Notes: generated by a model from the letters alone, not told the origin. DNA of 64,000 nucleotides from an uncultured Tateyamaria sp. (GCF_947504105.1 NZ_CANNGP010000003.1:1-64000), one strand, 5' to 3'. Shown: positions 26,202 to 35,596, numbered from the stretch's first letter. Translations and numbers: made by a program.

Positions 26202-27322
26202 CAGGTCTCTCCGAGAATGGGGCGGGTGCCCACGATTTCGAGCCCGTAGGCGTCGATGCCCATATAGGTCGTGCGCGGGCTGTCCGTAAGCAGGATAAGG
26301 CGTGAAAGGCCCATGTTCGACAACATCTGGGCGCCGAGGCCGGTGTTTTTCACGATCCGGGGGCCGGCCTCTTCATCCGTGAACAGTGACTTGCGCGGTT
26401 CGCGAAACAGGCAGACGACCCCGCGCCCTTCATCGGCAATCAACTCCATTGCACGGGGCAGTTCCCCCACGGGCTTGTCGCTGAGACCCAGGATATCCGT
26501 CACCTCGGCCAGTGCGTGGGTGCGGACCAGAACAGGCTCATCCGTGCCCAGATCACCTTTCGAAAGCGTCACGTGCTCGATACCGTAGGTTTGGTCAGTG
26601 AAAATGCGCATGTCCCATTGCCCGCCATGTTGCGAGGTAATCATGCGGCGATCCGTTTCGACCACCAGATTGTCATGGCGGCGGCGGTAGGTAATCAGGT
26701 CCGAAATGGTGCCGATCTTGAGCTTGTGCTTGGCGGCATAATCCACGAGGTCAGGCAGACGTGCCATGGTCCCGTCTTCGTTCATGATCTCGCAGATCAC
26801 GGAGCTTGGGTAGTGACCGGCGAGGCGTGCCACGTCGCAGCCAGCCTCGGTATGACCGGCCCGCACAAGCACCCCGCCCTTGCGGGCGCGCAGGGGGAAC
26901 ACATGCCCCGGTGTGGCCAGATCGGCCGAAGTTGCTTGCGGGTTCACCAGGGTCGAGATAGTCAGCGCCCGGTCCCCCGCCGAAATGCCAGTGCTGACAC
27001 CCTCACGCGCCTCAACAGACACGGTAAAGGCCGTCTCGTGCCGCGAAGAATTGTGCATTGCCATCATGGGCAGGCCCAGATCGTCGATCCTTTCGGCAGG
27101 CAAGGTCACACAGATCAGCCCACGCCCATGGGTCGCCATGAAGTTCACCGCCGCCGCATCGGCAAAGTTGGCGGGGATCACCAGATCACCTTCGTTCTCG
27201 CGATCCTCGTGATCGACGAGGATGAACATCCGGCCGTATTTCGCCTCTTCAATGATCTCTTCGATGGGCGAAATGGCAGCGGCAAGGTCCGTTTCGACCG
27301 GCCCGGGGGTCTCAAAGCTCAT
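26201..27322 (-). CDS. ribB: RibB (DHBP synthase) fused to a degenerate GTP cyclohydrolase II domain
   Basis: A 373-residue protein. The N-terminal 210 residues are 3,4-dihydroxy-2-butanone-4-phosphate synthase: FILVDHEDRENEGDLVIPA (acidic, Mg-binding) and ARKGGVLVRAGHTEAGCDVARLAG. The C-terminal half aligns in position with GTP cyclohydrolase II (from SQHGGQWDMRIFTDQ), but the zinc cysteines and the HSECLTGD-type motif are absent; the region reads LVRTHALAEVTDILGLSD. So only the RibB activity is expected and a separate RibA must exist elsewhere. Such fusions with an inactive second half are known in Alphaproteobacteria. Confidence 0.88.
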   Translation of the reverse strand: MSFETPGPVETDLAAAISPIEEIIEEAKYGRMFILVDHEDRENEGDLVIPANFADAAAVNFMATHGRGLICVTLPAERIDDLGLPMMAMHNSSRHETAFTVSVEAREGVSTGISAGDRALTISTLVNPQATSADLATPGHVFPLRARKGGVLVRAGHTEAGCDVARLAGHYPSSVICEIMNEDGTMARLPDLVDYAAKHKLKIGTISDLITYRRRHDNLVVETDRRMITSQHGGQWDMRIFTDQTYGIEHVTLSKGDLGTDEPVLVRTHALAEVTDILGLSDKPVGELPRAMELIADEGRGVVCLFREPRKSLFTDEEAGPRIVKNTGLGAQMLSNMGLSRLILLTDSPRTTYMGIDAYGLEIVGTRPILGET

Positions 27323-27441
27323 GTGTCACCTGTGGCAGCGTTGCCCGCGACATAGAGGATCAGGCACACCAATACCAGTGTCGCAAGGCAGCAAAAGCTG
27401 CGCGGTTCTTCGTTCCTCAGGAATCTGTCCCAACGGGCCAA
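27319..27441 (-). CDS. Candidate small single-helix membrane protein between ribE and ribB
   Basis: From a TTG at 27441 a 40-residue frame reads ARWDRFLRNEEPRSFCCLATLVLVCLILYVAG and more, giving a basic/acidic N-terminus followed by one hydrophobic helix. Its stop overlaps the ribB ATG by four bases (ATGA), the coupling used elsewhere in this operon. The start is weak (TTG, no strong ribosome site) and the frame extends further upstream without a better start. A real small protein is plausible, not proven. Confidence 0.45.
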   Translation of the reverse strand: MARWDRFLRNEEPRSFCCLATLVLVCLILYVAGNAATGDT

Positions 27442-27529
27442 TCTGTCACCGGGCCATCGCCTCTTATGATGCGAGCACGCCAGCACCCACATCCAAAATG
27501 GCGTCAGGCCGAATGGCCTGTCCGTTGGG

Positions 27530-28114
27530 TCACCCGGCTTCAGCCAGGCGCGCGACATAGCGGGCGAGCGTGTCGATCTCAAGATTGACCGCATCCCCCA
27601 CAGCGACATCACCCCATGTGGTCACCTCCTTGGTGTGTGGGATGAAGTTGATGCCGAACACATCGCCCTGCACTTCGTTTACCGTGAGGGAGGTGCCGTT
27701 CAGCGCCACGGATCCCTTCGGCGCAATGAAACGCGCAAGGCCCTCCGGTGCCCGCAATTGCACGCGGGTGCTGTCACCCTCATCCACGACCGACACAACT
27801 TCGGCCACACCGTCCACGTGCCCCGAAACGATATGCCCACCCAACTCGTCACCGACACGCAGCGCCCGCTCCAGGTTGACCCGCCGCCCCACGGCCCATG
27901 CCGACAGGTTGGTCTTGGATACCGTTTCCGCGCTGACCTGCACGTCATACCAGTCGGGGCCAAGGTCCACGACGGTCAGACATACGCCGTCGGACGCGAT
28001 GGAGGCCCCCATGTCGATACCCGACGTGTCGTACCCGGTCTGGATGCGCACCCGCAGGTCGCCCTCTTGCTCGAGATCCGAAATGGTGCCGATGTCGGTG
28101 ACGATACCTGTGAA
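27530..28114 (-). CDS. ribE: Riboflavin synthase alpha chain
   Basis: A 194-residue enzyme that dismutates two lumazines to riboflavin. The start is the conserved MFTGIVTDIGTISDLE at 28114. Two lumazine-binding repeats are visible: GASIASDGVCLTVVDLG and later KGSVALNGTSLTVNEVQGD, with LGGHIVSGHVDGVAEV between. It heads the ribE-ribB-ribH-nusB group. The usual partner ribD is almost 5 kb away, on the other side of the capsule genes. I did not see a recognisable FMN riboswitch upstream. Confidence 0.95.
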   Translation of the reverse strand, partial: FTGIVTDIGTISDLEQEGDLRVRIQTGYDTSGIDMGASIASDGVCLTVVDLGPDWYDVQVSAETVSKTNLSAWAVGRRVNLERALRVGDELGGHIVSGHVDGVAEVVSVVDEGDSTRVQLRAPEGLARFIAPKGSVALNGTSLTVNEVQGDVFGINFIPHTKEVTTWGDVAVGDAVNLEIDTLARYVARLAEAG

Positions 28115-28270
28115 CATGAGCGCTCTCCTTGTCATTCTGACCCGAGGTAACGGTGCATATCCTCAAGGGCAAGTCTGACAGACGTTGCGGTTTTTTGCCA
28201 GTTGAGCCATAAATCCGCCCCAGTCAGATGTTCATCATGGGTCAAGACATTGCCACGTATCAGGGACCAG

Positions 28271-29563
28271 ATGATACTGCACGCCCCCGAAGCCCGGGTG
28301 TTCCTTTTTCTGCAGGGACCGCATGGACCGTTTTTCAACCGTCTTGGCGCCATGCTGCGTCGCGCGGGAGCGACTGTGTGGCGCGTCGGGTTCAACGCGG
28401 GCGACCAGGCCTTCTGGTTTCATCCGCGCAGCTACATCCCCTACACCGGCAACGCTGCCGCGTGGCCAGACGCATTTTCACAGATCGCAGACGACAAGGG
28501 CGTGACCGATATCGTCCTCTATGGTGACGTTCGCCCCATCCATGCGCAAGCCGTGGCCGAGGCCAAGCGGCGCGGCATCACTGTGCACGTGTTCGAGGAA
28601 GGGTATATGCGCCCCTATTGGGTCACCTATGAACGCGGCGGCACCAACGGCCATTCGCGCCTGATGGACATGTCCGTAACCCAGATGCAAGACGCGCTGG
28701 CCCTGTCCGATATGGAAGCCCCCTTGCCCCCCGGCAATTGGGGCGACATGCGCCAACACGTGTTTTATGGTGCGCTCTACCATTGGTTCGTCATGTTCCG
28801 AAACGGCAGGTATCGCAGTTTCCAGCCGCATCGCGCGCTGAGCGTTACCCGTGAGTTTCAGCTTTATTTGAAGCGATTGCTTCTGATGCCGGTCCATACC
28901 CTGGACCGGATACAGGCCACGATGCGCATCCGTTATGGTGGCTTCCCATATCACCTGGCCTTGCTTCAGCTGGAGCATGACAGCAGCTTTCAAAAGCATT
29001 CACCCTTCAAGACGATGCCGGAATTCCTGGACCTCGTGATCCGTGGGTTCGCCGAAGGCGCGCTGGCCCATCATCATCTTGTCATCAAGGCACATCCCCT
29101 CGAAGACGGACGCACCCCCATTCGGAAAGCCATTCGAACCCTGGCTCGTGAGCTGGGACTGCAAGGGCGGGTGCACTACGTGCGCGGCGGCAAGCTGGCG
29201 CAGCTTCTGAATGACGCCCGCAGCGCCGTCACCGTGAATTCAACGGCTGCTCAACAGGTGTTGTGGCGTGGTATTCCGCTCAAAGTCTTTGGCAAGGCCG
29301 TCTTTGCAAAGCCGGAATTTGTCAGTGACCAGCCCCTGCCCGCCTTCTTTGCCGGGGCGAGCCGTCCCGACAACCGTGCATACCGGGACTATCGCCGCTA
29401 TCTGCTGGAAACCAGCCAGATTCCGGGCGGCTTTTATTCCGCCCGTGGCAGACGCCAACTGTTGCGTCAGGTCGTGGACATGATGCTGTCGCCGGACGAT
29501 CCTTACGATGCGCTTGCATCGGGCACCGCGGCGCCAAGGCAACAGTTGCGGTTGGTGACCTGA
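28271..29563 (+). CDS. Capsule polysaccharide export protein, KpsS-like Kdo transferase
   Basis: A 430-residue cytosolic protein from ATG at 28271 (MILHAPEARVFLFLQGPHGPFFNRLGAMLRRAGATVWRVGFNAGD). The opening FLQGPxGPFFxRLxxxL and HVFEEGYMRPYWVTYE are hallmarks of KpsS, a beta-Kdo transferase that begins the poly-Kdo linker on lyso-phosphatidylglycerol for group 2-type capsules. LVIKAHPLEDGR and VNSTAAQQVLWRGIPLKVFGKAVF form the nucleotide-sugar side. It is followed by a Wza-like exporter and KpsC, but no kpsM, kpsT or kpsE is in the window. Confidence 0.88.
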   Translation: MILHAPEARVFLFLQGPHGPFFNRLGAMLRRAGATVWRVGFNAGDQAFWFHPRSYIPYTGNAAAWPDAFSQIADDKGVTDIVLYGDVRPIHAQAVAEAKRRGITVHVFEEGYMRPYWVTYERGGTNGHSRLMDMSVTQMQDALALSDMEAPLPPGNWGDMRQHVFYGALYHWFVMFRNGRYRSFQPHRALSVTREFQLYLKRLLLMPVHTLDRIQATMRIRYGGFPYHLALLQLEHDSSFQKHSPFKTMPEFLDLVIRGFAEGALAHHHLVIKAHPLEDGRTPIRKAIRTLARELGLQGRVHYVRGGKLAQLLNDARSAVTVNSTAAQQVLWRGIPLKVFGKAVFAKPEFVSDQPLPAFFAGASRPDNRAYRDYRRYLLETSQIPGGFYSARGRRQLLRQVVDMMLSPDDPYDALASGTAAPRQQLRLVT

Positions 29564-29713
29564 CCACCACTACCCCTATGGCTAGATTTTATCACCGGAC
29601 TCCGGTAGCTTGACGACAAATCAGCGTCGGAAAACCGTCGCAACACACAATAATATGGGCGCGGACCAACCTGCGCCCGAGGCAGAACAAGAACAGGTCG
29701 AGGAGACCGAGCA

Positions 29714-30850
29714 GTGATTTTCCAACCGTTCCGCTGGGCGCGCGTGGCTGCGTCGTTGGCCCTTTTGGGGATTCTGGCTTCTTGCGGCCTTCCGCAGATC
29801 GGGCCGAGCAAACGCCAGATTTTCTCTGGTTCCGTTCAACGTGAGGGCGATGCGTTTGTCGTGTCGGTCAATGATCGGGTGACCGAAGCGACTGCCGTGA
29901 CCCCGGCCCTTGGATTTTCCGACCAGTTCCGGAACGCGGGCGTGTTGGGGTCGGATACCATCCGGCCCGGTGACGTACTGGGCCTGACAATCTGGGAAAA
30001 CGTCGATGATGGCCTGCTGGCTGGAGAAACACAGAACTCCACCATCCTCGAAGAAGTACAAGTGGACGGCGCTGGCTTCATCTTTGTCCCCTATGCAGGC
30101 CGCATCCGCGCCGCAGGCAATACTCCGGACGCCATTCGCCGCATCATCACCACCAAGCTCGAAGACCAGACCCCCGACCCGCAGGTGCAGGTGCGCCGGG
30201 TGGCCGGTGACGGATCAACCGTATCGCTGATCGGATCGGTGGGCGCGCAAGGCGTCTATGCCATTGAACGCCCCACACGCACCTTGTCGACCATGCTGGC
30301 CCGCGCCGGTGGCGTCACCATCGTGCCCGAAATTGCACGCGTCACCGTGATCCGCGGCGGCATGCGCAGCCAGGTGTGGTTCCAGGACATCTATGACCAT
30401 CCGGAACTGGATATCGCCCTGCGCGGCGGAGACCGTGTGCTGGTGGAAGAAGACACGCGTGCCTTTACAGCATTGGGCGCGACCGGTGGACAGGCCCGCG
30501 TACCCTTTGAAAGCCAAAACCTGAGCGCACTCGAAGCGCTTGCCCAGGTGGGTGGTTTGCAGACCAACACATCCGACCCAACCGGCATCTTCGTATTCCG
30601 CAACGAACCTGCGGAAGTGGCCAATGTCGTGCTGGGACGGGATGATCTGGTCGGCGCGCAACGGGTCGTCTATGTTCTGGACCTTACGCAGCCCAACGGA
30701 ATGTTCCAGGCCCGTGACTTCGTGATCCGCGATGGCGACACGCTTTATGTGACTGAAGCGCCCTATACCCAGTTCGCCAAGATCATCACATCGATCACCA
30801 CGCCCATCACAAGCGTCAACACGCTTGCCAATGGTGTGACCGGCAACTGA
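29714..30850 (+). CDS. Outer-membrane polysaccharide export lipoprotein (Wza/KpsD-like)
   Basis: A 378-residue protein from GTG at 29714, supported by GAGGAG nine bases upstream. A lipobox ending LASC near residue 24 predicts lipid attachment and transfer to the outer membrane. The polysaccharide-export domain follows (DTIRPGDVLGLTIWENVDDGLL and GFIFVPYAGRIRAAGNT), then SLBB-type repeats (VSLIGSVGAQGVYAIERPTRTLSTMLARAGG and ALEALAQVGGLQT). It should form the outer-membrane channel for the capsule. It sits between the two Kdo transferase genes. Confidence 0.9.
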   Translation: MIFQPFRWARVAASLALLGILASCGLPQIGPSKRQIFSGSVQREGDAFVVSVNDRVTEATAVTPALGFSDQFRNAGVLGSDTIRPGDVLGLTIWENVDDGLLAGETQNSTILEEVQVDGAGFIFVPYAGRIRAAGNTPDAIRRIITTKLEDQTPDPQVQVRRVAGDGSTVSLIGSVGAQGVYAIERPTRTLSTMLARAGGVTIVPEIARVTVIRGGMRSQVWFQDIYDHPELDIALRGGDRVLVEEDTRAFTALGATGGQARVPFESQNLSALEALAQVGGLQTNTSDPTGIFVFRNEPAEVANVVLGRDDLVGAQRVVYVLDLTQPNGMFQARDFVIRDGDTLYVTEAPYTQFAKIITSITTPITSVNTLANGVTGN

Positions 30851-30855
30851 CGCCA

Positions 30856-32868
30856 ATGATCCAGTCAGACGATTCAGCCGCCGGACCCGAAAAGGCCCGG
30901 CGGCTTTACGTTTACAATGGTGGTTTTCTGACCCGCGGGCGTGTGCGGCGCATTGTCGAGCTTGCGGGTTACGATATCTCTCTTGGTCTGCCCGGCCCGG
31001 ATGCCCTGGTTGGTGTTTGGGGCAATTCGCCGACAGCGCATCGGGGCGAAACGGTCGCCAACCGACGTGACGCAAACCTCGTGCGGGTCGAGGACGCGTT
31101 TTTGCGGTCCGTTCTACCCGGCCGTACAGGAAGCCCGCCAATGGGGTTGCTGATCAATCACAAGGGGGTGCATTTTGACCCGGCGGCCCCGTCTGATCTT
31201 GAAGAGATTCTGGCAAGCCATCCGCTGGACGACACGGCCATTCTGAATACGGCCCGCGGCGCCATGGCGCGGATGCAAGAAGCGCATCTGAGCAAGTACA
31301 CTGGCTTTGATCCAAGCACACCCGTGCCCGACCCGGGTTACGTTCTGGTCATCGACCAGACACAGGGTGACGCATCGGTTACGGCATGTGGCGCGGATCG
31401 GAACCGGTTCCTTGAAATGCTGTTTGTCGCGCAGGATGAGCATCCCGGCGCACGCATCCTGATCAAGACACACCCCGAAACCGTACAGGGGTTCCGGGAA
31501 GGATATTTCGGCCCGGACGACTGCAACGACCGCGTGTCCCTTTTTTCGGACCCGGTCAGCCCGTGGATTCTGATGGAGGGGGCTGTGGCCGTCTACACCG
31601 TTTCTTCCGGGCTGGGTTTCGAAGCAATCATCGCGGGCCACAAGCCGCGCGTGTTTGGCCAGCCTTTCTATGCAGGATGGGGGCTGACCGCGGACGAATT
31701 CCCGGTGCAGCGCCGCCAGCGCAAGTTGACCCGCGCGCAATTGTTCGCCGGGGCGATGATCCTGTACCCGACATGGTATGATCCGCATCGCGATTGCCTG
31801 TGCGATCTGACCACCACGATGGAGGCGCTTGCCGCAGAAACCCGCGCGTGGCGCGCCGATCACAAGGGATGGGTCGCCAGCGGCATGCGGTTGTGGAAGC
31901 GGCAGCCCCTGCAAAAGGTGTTTGGCCGCTTTGCACCAGTGCGGTTTCAGGATGACCCCCGCCGTGCGCGGGCGATGGCGCGGCCCTGGATGGTGTGGGC
32001 CGGTAAAGCAGATGTGGGTCACGAGGATGCCGTCCGGATCGAGGACGGGTTCTTGCGCTCGCGTGGCCTGGGCGCCGCATTGATTCCGCCGCTGTCATTG
32101 GTCACGGATGATTTGGGGATCTACTATGACCCCTCTCGCCCGAGTCGGTTGGAGCATATGATCCGATCCCGTCGCACCTTGCGCCCGGATCAGACCCTGC
32201 GCGCAGAGCGCCTGATGCGCACTCTGACCGAGGATGGTTTGAGCAAGTATAACCTGTCCGGTGACGTGCCTGACTGGCCCGCAGGGCGGCGCGTTCTGGT
32301 TGTTGGGCAGGTCGAGGATGATGCGTCGATCCGCCTGGGGGCTGGTCGGGTGTGCACCAACTCGGCGTTGCTTGAGGCGGCACGGGCCGCCCGGCCCGAC
32401 GATGTCCTGATTTACAAACCGCATCCGGATGTGGAAGCGGGGTTGCGCGATGGCGCGTATGATGCCAGCGCACTTGCCGACGTAGTGGCGGCGAATGCCG
32501 ACATTGGCGCGGTGTTGGCGCAGGTGGACGAGTTGTGGACCATGACATCGCTGACCGGGTTCGAAGCGCTGTTGCGCGGCGTGCATGTGGTCACGACGGG
32601 TGCGCCATTCTATGCCGGATGGGGGCTGACGGAGGATCTTGGCGACGTCCCCCCCCGACGCCGCGAAGACATCCCGCTGACCGGTCTGGTGCATGCCACC
32701 CTGATCGACTATCCGCGCTATTTCGACCCGGCAACCGGTACCGCCTGCCCTGTCGAGGTGGTTGTTGACCGTTTGCGCGACGGGCCTTTGCCCCGACCCG
32801 GATTTGCCAACAGGGCGCTATCCAAGCTGCAAGGATTGCTGGCCAGCCGCGCGCATCTGTGGCGCTAG
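30856..32868 (+). CDS. kpsC: Capsule polysaccharide export protein KpsC, double Kdo transferase
   Basis: A 670-residue protein with two homologous halves. Each half contains the same ordered motifs: FLRSVLPGRTGSPPMGLLIN then YAGWGLTADEFPVQRRQRKLT in the first, FLRSRGLGAALIPPLSLVTDD then YAGWGLTEDLGDVPPRRRED in the second. In characterised KpsC the two domains add alternating beta-Kdo residues to the lipid-linked capsule primer. It starts six bases after the wza-like gene. Its last four bases overlap the 3' end of ribD, which runs the opposite way. Confidence 0.94.
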   Translation: MIQSDDSAAGPEKARRLYVYNGGFLTRGRVRRIVELAGYDISLGLPGPDALVGVWGNSPTAHRGETVANRRDANLVRVEDAFLRSVLPGRTGSPPMGLLINHKGVHFDPAAPSDLEEILASHPLDDTAILNTARGAMARMQEAHLSKYTGFDPSTPVPDPGYVLVIDQTQGDASVTACGADRNRFLEMLFVAQDEHPGARILIKTHPETVQGFREGYFGPDDCNDRVSLFSDPVSPWILMEGAVAVYTVSSGLGFEAIIAGHKPRVFGQPFYAGWGLTADEFPVQRRQRKLTRAQLFAGAMILYPTWYDPHRDCLCDLTTTMEALAAETRAWRADHKGWVASGMRLWKRQPLQKVFGRFAPVRFQDDPRRARAMARPWMVWAGKADVGHEDAVRIEDGFLRSRGLGAALIPPLSLVTDDLGIYYDPSRPSRLEHMIRSRRTLRPDQTLRAERLMRTLTEDGLSKYNLSGDVPDWPAGRRVLVVGQVEDDASIRLGAGRVCTNSALLEAARAARPDDVLIYKPHPDVEAGLRDGAYDASALADVVAANADIGAVLAQVDELWTMTSLTGFEALLRGVHVVTTGAPFYAGWGLTEDLGDVPPRRREDIPLTGLVHATLIDYPRYFDPATGTACPVEVVVDRLRDGPLPRPGFANRALSKLQGLLASRAHLWR

Positions 32869-33962
32869 ACCCGGGCCCATTTGTGGCACACATCATCGCC
32901 CACGCGTGACACTGATTTCAGCACGTAGCGCTGCGCGGCGGCAAGCGCCTCCAACCCAAGAGCCCCGATATTCGGCAAACCTTCGGCCCCGATCACAAGG
33001 CCAGCCGTGAACCCCACCAGTTCATCGACCAGGTCCGCTTCGATCAGGGATGCGGCAAGTGCGCCGCCCCCTTCGCAGAACACGCGGGTGAAGCCGTGAC
33101 TGCCCAGTTGCTGCAATACATCCCGCGGATCAAGCTGACTGCCTGACGCGCCACAGGGCAACAGGGTCGCGCCCAGATCGCGCCATGTGTCCTGCAGCAT
33201 CGGGTCCGCATCGCGCCCGTGGCAGAGAATGACCGGAATTTCTTTGGCGGTGCGGGCGAGTGTGGACATGAGCGGCAGATCCAGCCTGCGCGATACCACC
33301 ACGCGGGCGGGTTGCGCCACACTGCCAAAGCCGCGCACCGTCAGCGACGGGTCGTCATGCCGCGCCGTCCCGCCCCCTATCATCACCGCATCGTGCCGCC
33401 CGCGCGTGGCGTGAACATGCCTGCGCGCCTGCGGTCCGGTGATCCATTTGCTTTCTCCTGTGCCGGTCGCGATGCGCCCATCGAAACTGCTGGCGAGTTT
33501 GAGGGTGACGAACGGGCGCCCTTGTTCGGTGCGCAGAAAGAACCCGACATGATCCGTCTGTGCCTGCGCCTCGCATATGCCTGTCGTCACGTCGATACCC
33601 GCGTCACGTAGGATCGCCATACCAGCGCCGTCGACACGGGCATCACTGTCCTGAGTGGCGATAACGACACGTGCAATACCAGCGTCGACCAGAGCATTCG
33701 CACAGGGCGGCGTCTGACCATGGTGGGCGCAGGGTTCAAGTGTCACGTAAGCTGTGGCACCGCGCGCCGCGTCACCCGCTTGCGCCAGGGCTTCGGTTTC
33801 CGCGTGGGGCCGCCCGCCGGGTTGGGTCCAGCCCCGTCCAACGATGCGGCTGTCCTTTACAATGACGCAGCCCACTGCCGGGTTTGGGGCTGTGTGCCCC
33901 ATTCCGCGCCGCCCCAGGGACAGCGCCAGTGACATGAAGCGGATGTCCTCCGCTTCGCTCAC
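32865..33962 (-). CDS. ribD: Bifunctional pyrimidine deaminase/reductase RibD
   Basis: A 365-residue enzyme for two consecutive riboflavin steps. The N-terminal deaminase carries the zinc motifs HAETEAL and [15 protein letters not shown] near residues 50-90. The C-terminal reductase has [26 protein letters not shown] and [21 protein letters not shown]. Its ATG overlaps the nrdR stop by four bases. Downstream transcription would run into the converging kpsC gene, and ribE is separated from it by the whole capsule block. Confidence 0.95.
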   Translation of the reverse strand: MSEAEDIRFMSLALSLGRRGMGHTAPNPAVGCVIVKDSRIVGRGWTQPGGRPHAETEALAQAGDAARGATAYVTLEPCAHHGQTPPCANALVDAGIARVVIATQDSDARVDGAGMAILRDAGIDVTTGICEAQAQTDHVGFFLRTEQGRPFVTLKLASSFDGRIATGTGESKWITGPQARRHVHATRGRHDAVMIGGGTARHDDPSLTVRGFGSVAQPARVVVSRRLDLPLMSTLARTAKEIPVILCHGRDADPMLQDTWRDLGATLLPCGASGSQLDPRDVLQQLGSHGFTRVFCEGGGALAASLIEADLVDELVGFTAGLVIGAEGLPNIGALGLEALAAAQRYVLKSVSRVGDDVCHKWARV

Positions 33963-34426
33963 TCGTCTGACGGGGTGTCTGGCCGCAGCTCTGCCACGAA
34001 CTTGTCAAAGTCGTCCGCTGCCTGGAAATTCTTGTAAACACTGGCAAACCGGACATAGGCCACCGTATCGATACGGTTGAGCGCCTCCATCACGATCTCT
34101 CCGATCTGCTTGGACTGGATGTCTGTTTCACCCATGCTTTCCAAACGCCGCACAATGCCCGAGATCATCTGATCGATACGTTCGGGATCAATGGGCCGCT
34201 TCTGCATCGAGATGCGGATCGAGCGTTCGAGCTTGTCGCGATCGAAATCCTCGCGCTTGCCGTTGGACTTGATGACCACCAGGTCACGCAATTGGACGCG
34301 TTCATACGTGGTGAACCGCCCGCCACAGGCCGGACAGAAGCGCCTGCGCCGGATCGAAACGTGATCCTCTGCCGGTCGGCTGTCTTTTACCTGTGTGTCA
34401 ATATTCCCGCAAAACGGACAGCGCAT
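33959..34426 (-). CDS. nrdR: Ribonucleotide reductase repressor NrdR
   Basis: A 155-residue ATP-cone repressor that senses ATP/dATP and controls nrd genes. The N-terminal zinc ribbon is [45 protein letters not shown] (two CxxC pairs); the ATP-cone follows ([30 protein letters not shown]) and [12 protein letters not shown] is conserved near the end. nrdR-ribD is a widespread pairing. Confidence 0.97.
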   Translation of the reverse strand: MRCPFCGNIDTQVKDSRPAEDHVSIRRRRFCPACGGRFTTYERVQLRDLVVIKSNGKREDFDRDKLERSIRISMQKRPIDPERIDQMISGIVRRLESMGETDIQSKQIGEIVMEALNRIDTVAYVRFASVYKNFQAADDFDKFVAELRPDTPSDE

Positions 34427-34514
34427 CGCCCATCCCCTTGTTCTAGTCCCGTCTGTAGTGGGGGTTTTCCCCCGTTCCGCGAAACTATAGGCGGTTGTCT
34501 AAGTTTTGGGTAGA

Positions 34515-34547
34515 GGGGAAATGACACCGCTACATGAGCGGTGCCCC
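34515..34547 (-). terminator. Hairpin just after the small secreted-protein gene
   Basis: CACCGCT and AGCGGTG (34525-34543) flank a five-base loop, with outer GGGG and CCCC that can extend the stem across a bulge. It begins about six bases after the stop of the minus-strand gene at 34549. The T-run behind it is poor, so this is a weak intrinsic terminator at best. Confidence 0.4.
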
Positions 34548-34548
34548 T

Positions 34549-34977
34549 TTAACGCCGAACCAGTTGGTTCGAAGAGGTCCGCACCCTTAGGAAGGGTACA
34601 CTGCGGCAAAGAGCGTAGGCATGGGCCATCGAAAATACCTTGCCCGTGCGGCGCACGCCTTGACTGACCGAGGAGAACGCATTTGGCACCGCTTGTGTGC
34701 TGAAGGTCACGCCCTTGCGTCCCGGTGCCGTCTGCGCATCTCCGCGCCCCTGTGCAATGTACAGGTCACCGCCCCGCACCCCCAAAACCTTGCGCGCATA
34801 GAGACCGGCTGCGCACCACATCTGCGTGCCGCCTGCGCTGTCGGCTTCGACCACCTCAAACGTTGTGCTGTCGATCTGGTTGACGGGGATCGTGAACCGT
34901 TCGCGGCGCACGAAATCCTGTGCATGCCCCAAAGTCGGCAAGGTTATCACAATGGCAAGGGTAATTGGTTTGAACAT
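34549..34977 (-). CDS. Secreted hypothetical protein
   Basis: A 142-residue protein with signal peptide MFKPITLAIVITLPTLGHAQ. The mature part has two cysteines (MWCAAGLYARKVLG and AYALCRSVPFLRV) that may form one disulfide bond. It is rich in basic residues at the C-terminus. I recognise no functional domain. It is a single gene between nrdR and the yjbQ-type gene. Confidence 0.75.
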   Translation of the reverse strand: MFKPITLAIVITLPTLGHAQDFVRRERFTIPVNQIDSTTFEVVEADSAGGTQMWCAAGLYARKVLGVRGGDLYIAQGRGDAQTAPGRKGVTFSTQAVPNAFSSVSQGVRRTGKVFSMAHAYALCRSVPFLRVRTSSNQLVRR

Positions 34978-35092
34978 CGGGCATCTCCTTTATCGAAAGG
35001 ATGTAGGTAGCGCGGACTGAAATGGAAATCACCTTGTGGCGACATGAGTTTCAAAGCACCAAATACACGGGTGCGGTGCCCTTTCGCCGCCT

Positions 35093-35497
35093 CTAGCCTA
35101 TGTGCGCCAAGACCTTGCGCTGATGTGGCGCATCGCGATGTTCAAACAGATATATGCCTTGCCAGGTGCCAAGTTGTGGCTGCCCTTGCCACACCGGGAT
35201 CTGAAGGCTGACGGGCAAGAGTGCCGCCTTAATGTGGGCAGGCATATCATCCGGTCCTTCGTAAGTGTGGGTCAGATAGGACATTGAGGCGTCAGTCGTA
35301 GGCGGCACGAGGCGTGAAAAGAAATTGTGCAGGTCAGTCTGCACCTCGGGATCGGCATTTTCCTGAACAAGCAATGAACATGATGTGTGTTGCACGAACA
35401 GGGTCAGCAGGCCGTCGCCAGTGCACCAGTCCACCACGGCGCTGGTGAATTCGTATAGCCCTTGGCCTTGCGTGGCGATGATAAAGGTCTTCTGCAT
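35093..35497 (-). CDS. YjbQ/UPF0047-family protein
   Basis: A 134-residue protein from ATG at 35497 (MQKTFIIATQGQGLYEFT). The UPF0047 signature is TLFVQHTSCSLLVQENADPEVQTDLHNFFSRLVP together with DDMPAHIKAALLPVSLQIPVWQGQPQLGTWQGIYLFEHRD, which carries the conserved histidines and aspartates of the trimeric YjbQ fold. Family members have been reported with weak thiamine-phosphate-synthase-like activity, but the physiological role is uncertain. Confidence 0.92.
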   Translation of the reverse strand: MQKTFIIATQGQGLYEFTSAVVDWCTGDGLLTLFVQHTSCSLLVQENADPEVQTDLHNFFSRLVPPTTDASMSYLTHTYEGPDDMPAHIKAALLPVSLQIPVWQGQPQLGTWQGIYLFEHRDAPHQRKVLAHIG

Positions 35498-35596
35498 CTT
35501 GCGATCCTGTATCAAAGGCATTCGAAGCCGCTTTGGGTCGGATCAGGCACACGGCCGATTGCCTGTCCCGGGCGCGTTCTGTGGAACAGGGCGATC

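Noticed and set aside
28115-28270. Possible FMN riboswitch upstream of ribE
   Set aside because: The conserved RFN elements could not be found on the minus strand, and the spacer is short and shared with a divergent gene.
29594-29606. Palindrome ACCGGA C TCCGGT between the kpsS-like and wza-like genes
   Set aside because: Short, CG-rich and without a T-run; probably chance at this composition.
29610-29717. 35-residue frame (TTG start) ending in the GTGA of the wza-like gene
   Set aside because: The E/Q-rich peptide has no domain, the start is weak and the GAGGAG inside it is better explained as the ribosome site of the downstream GTG start.
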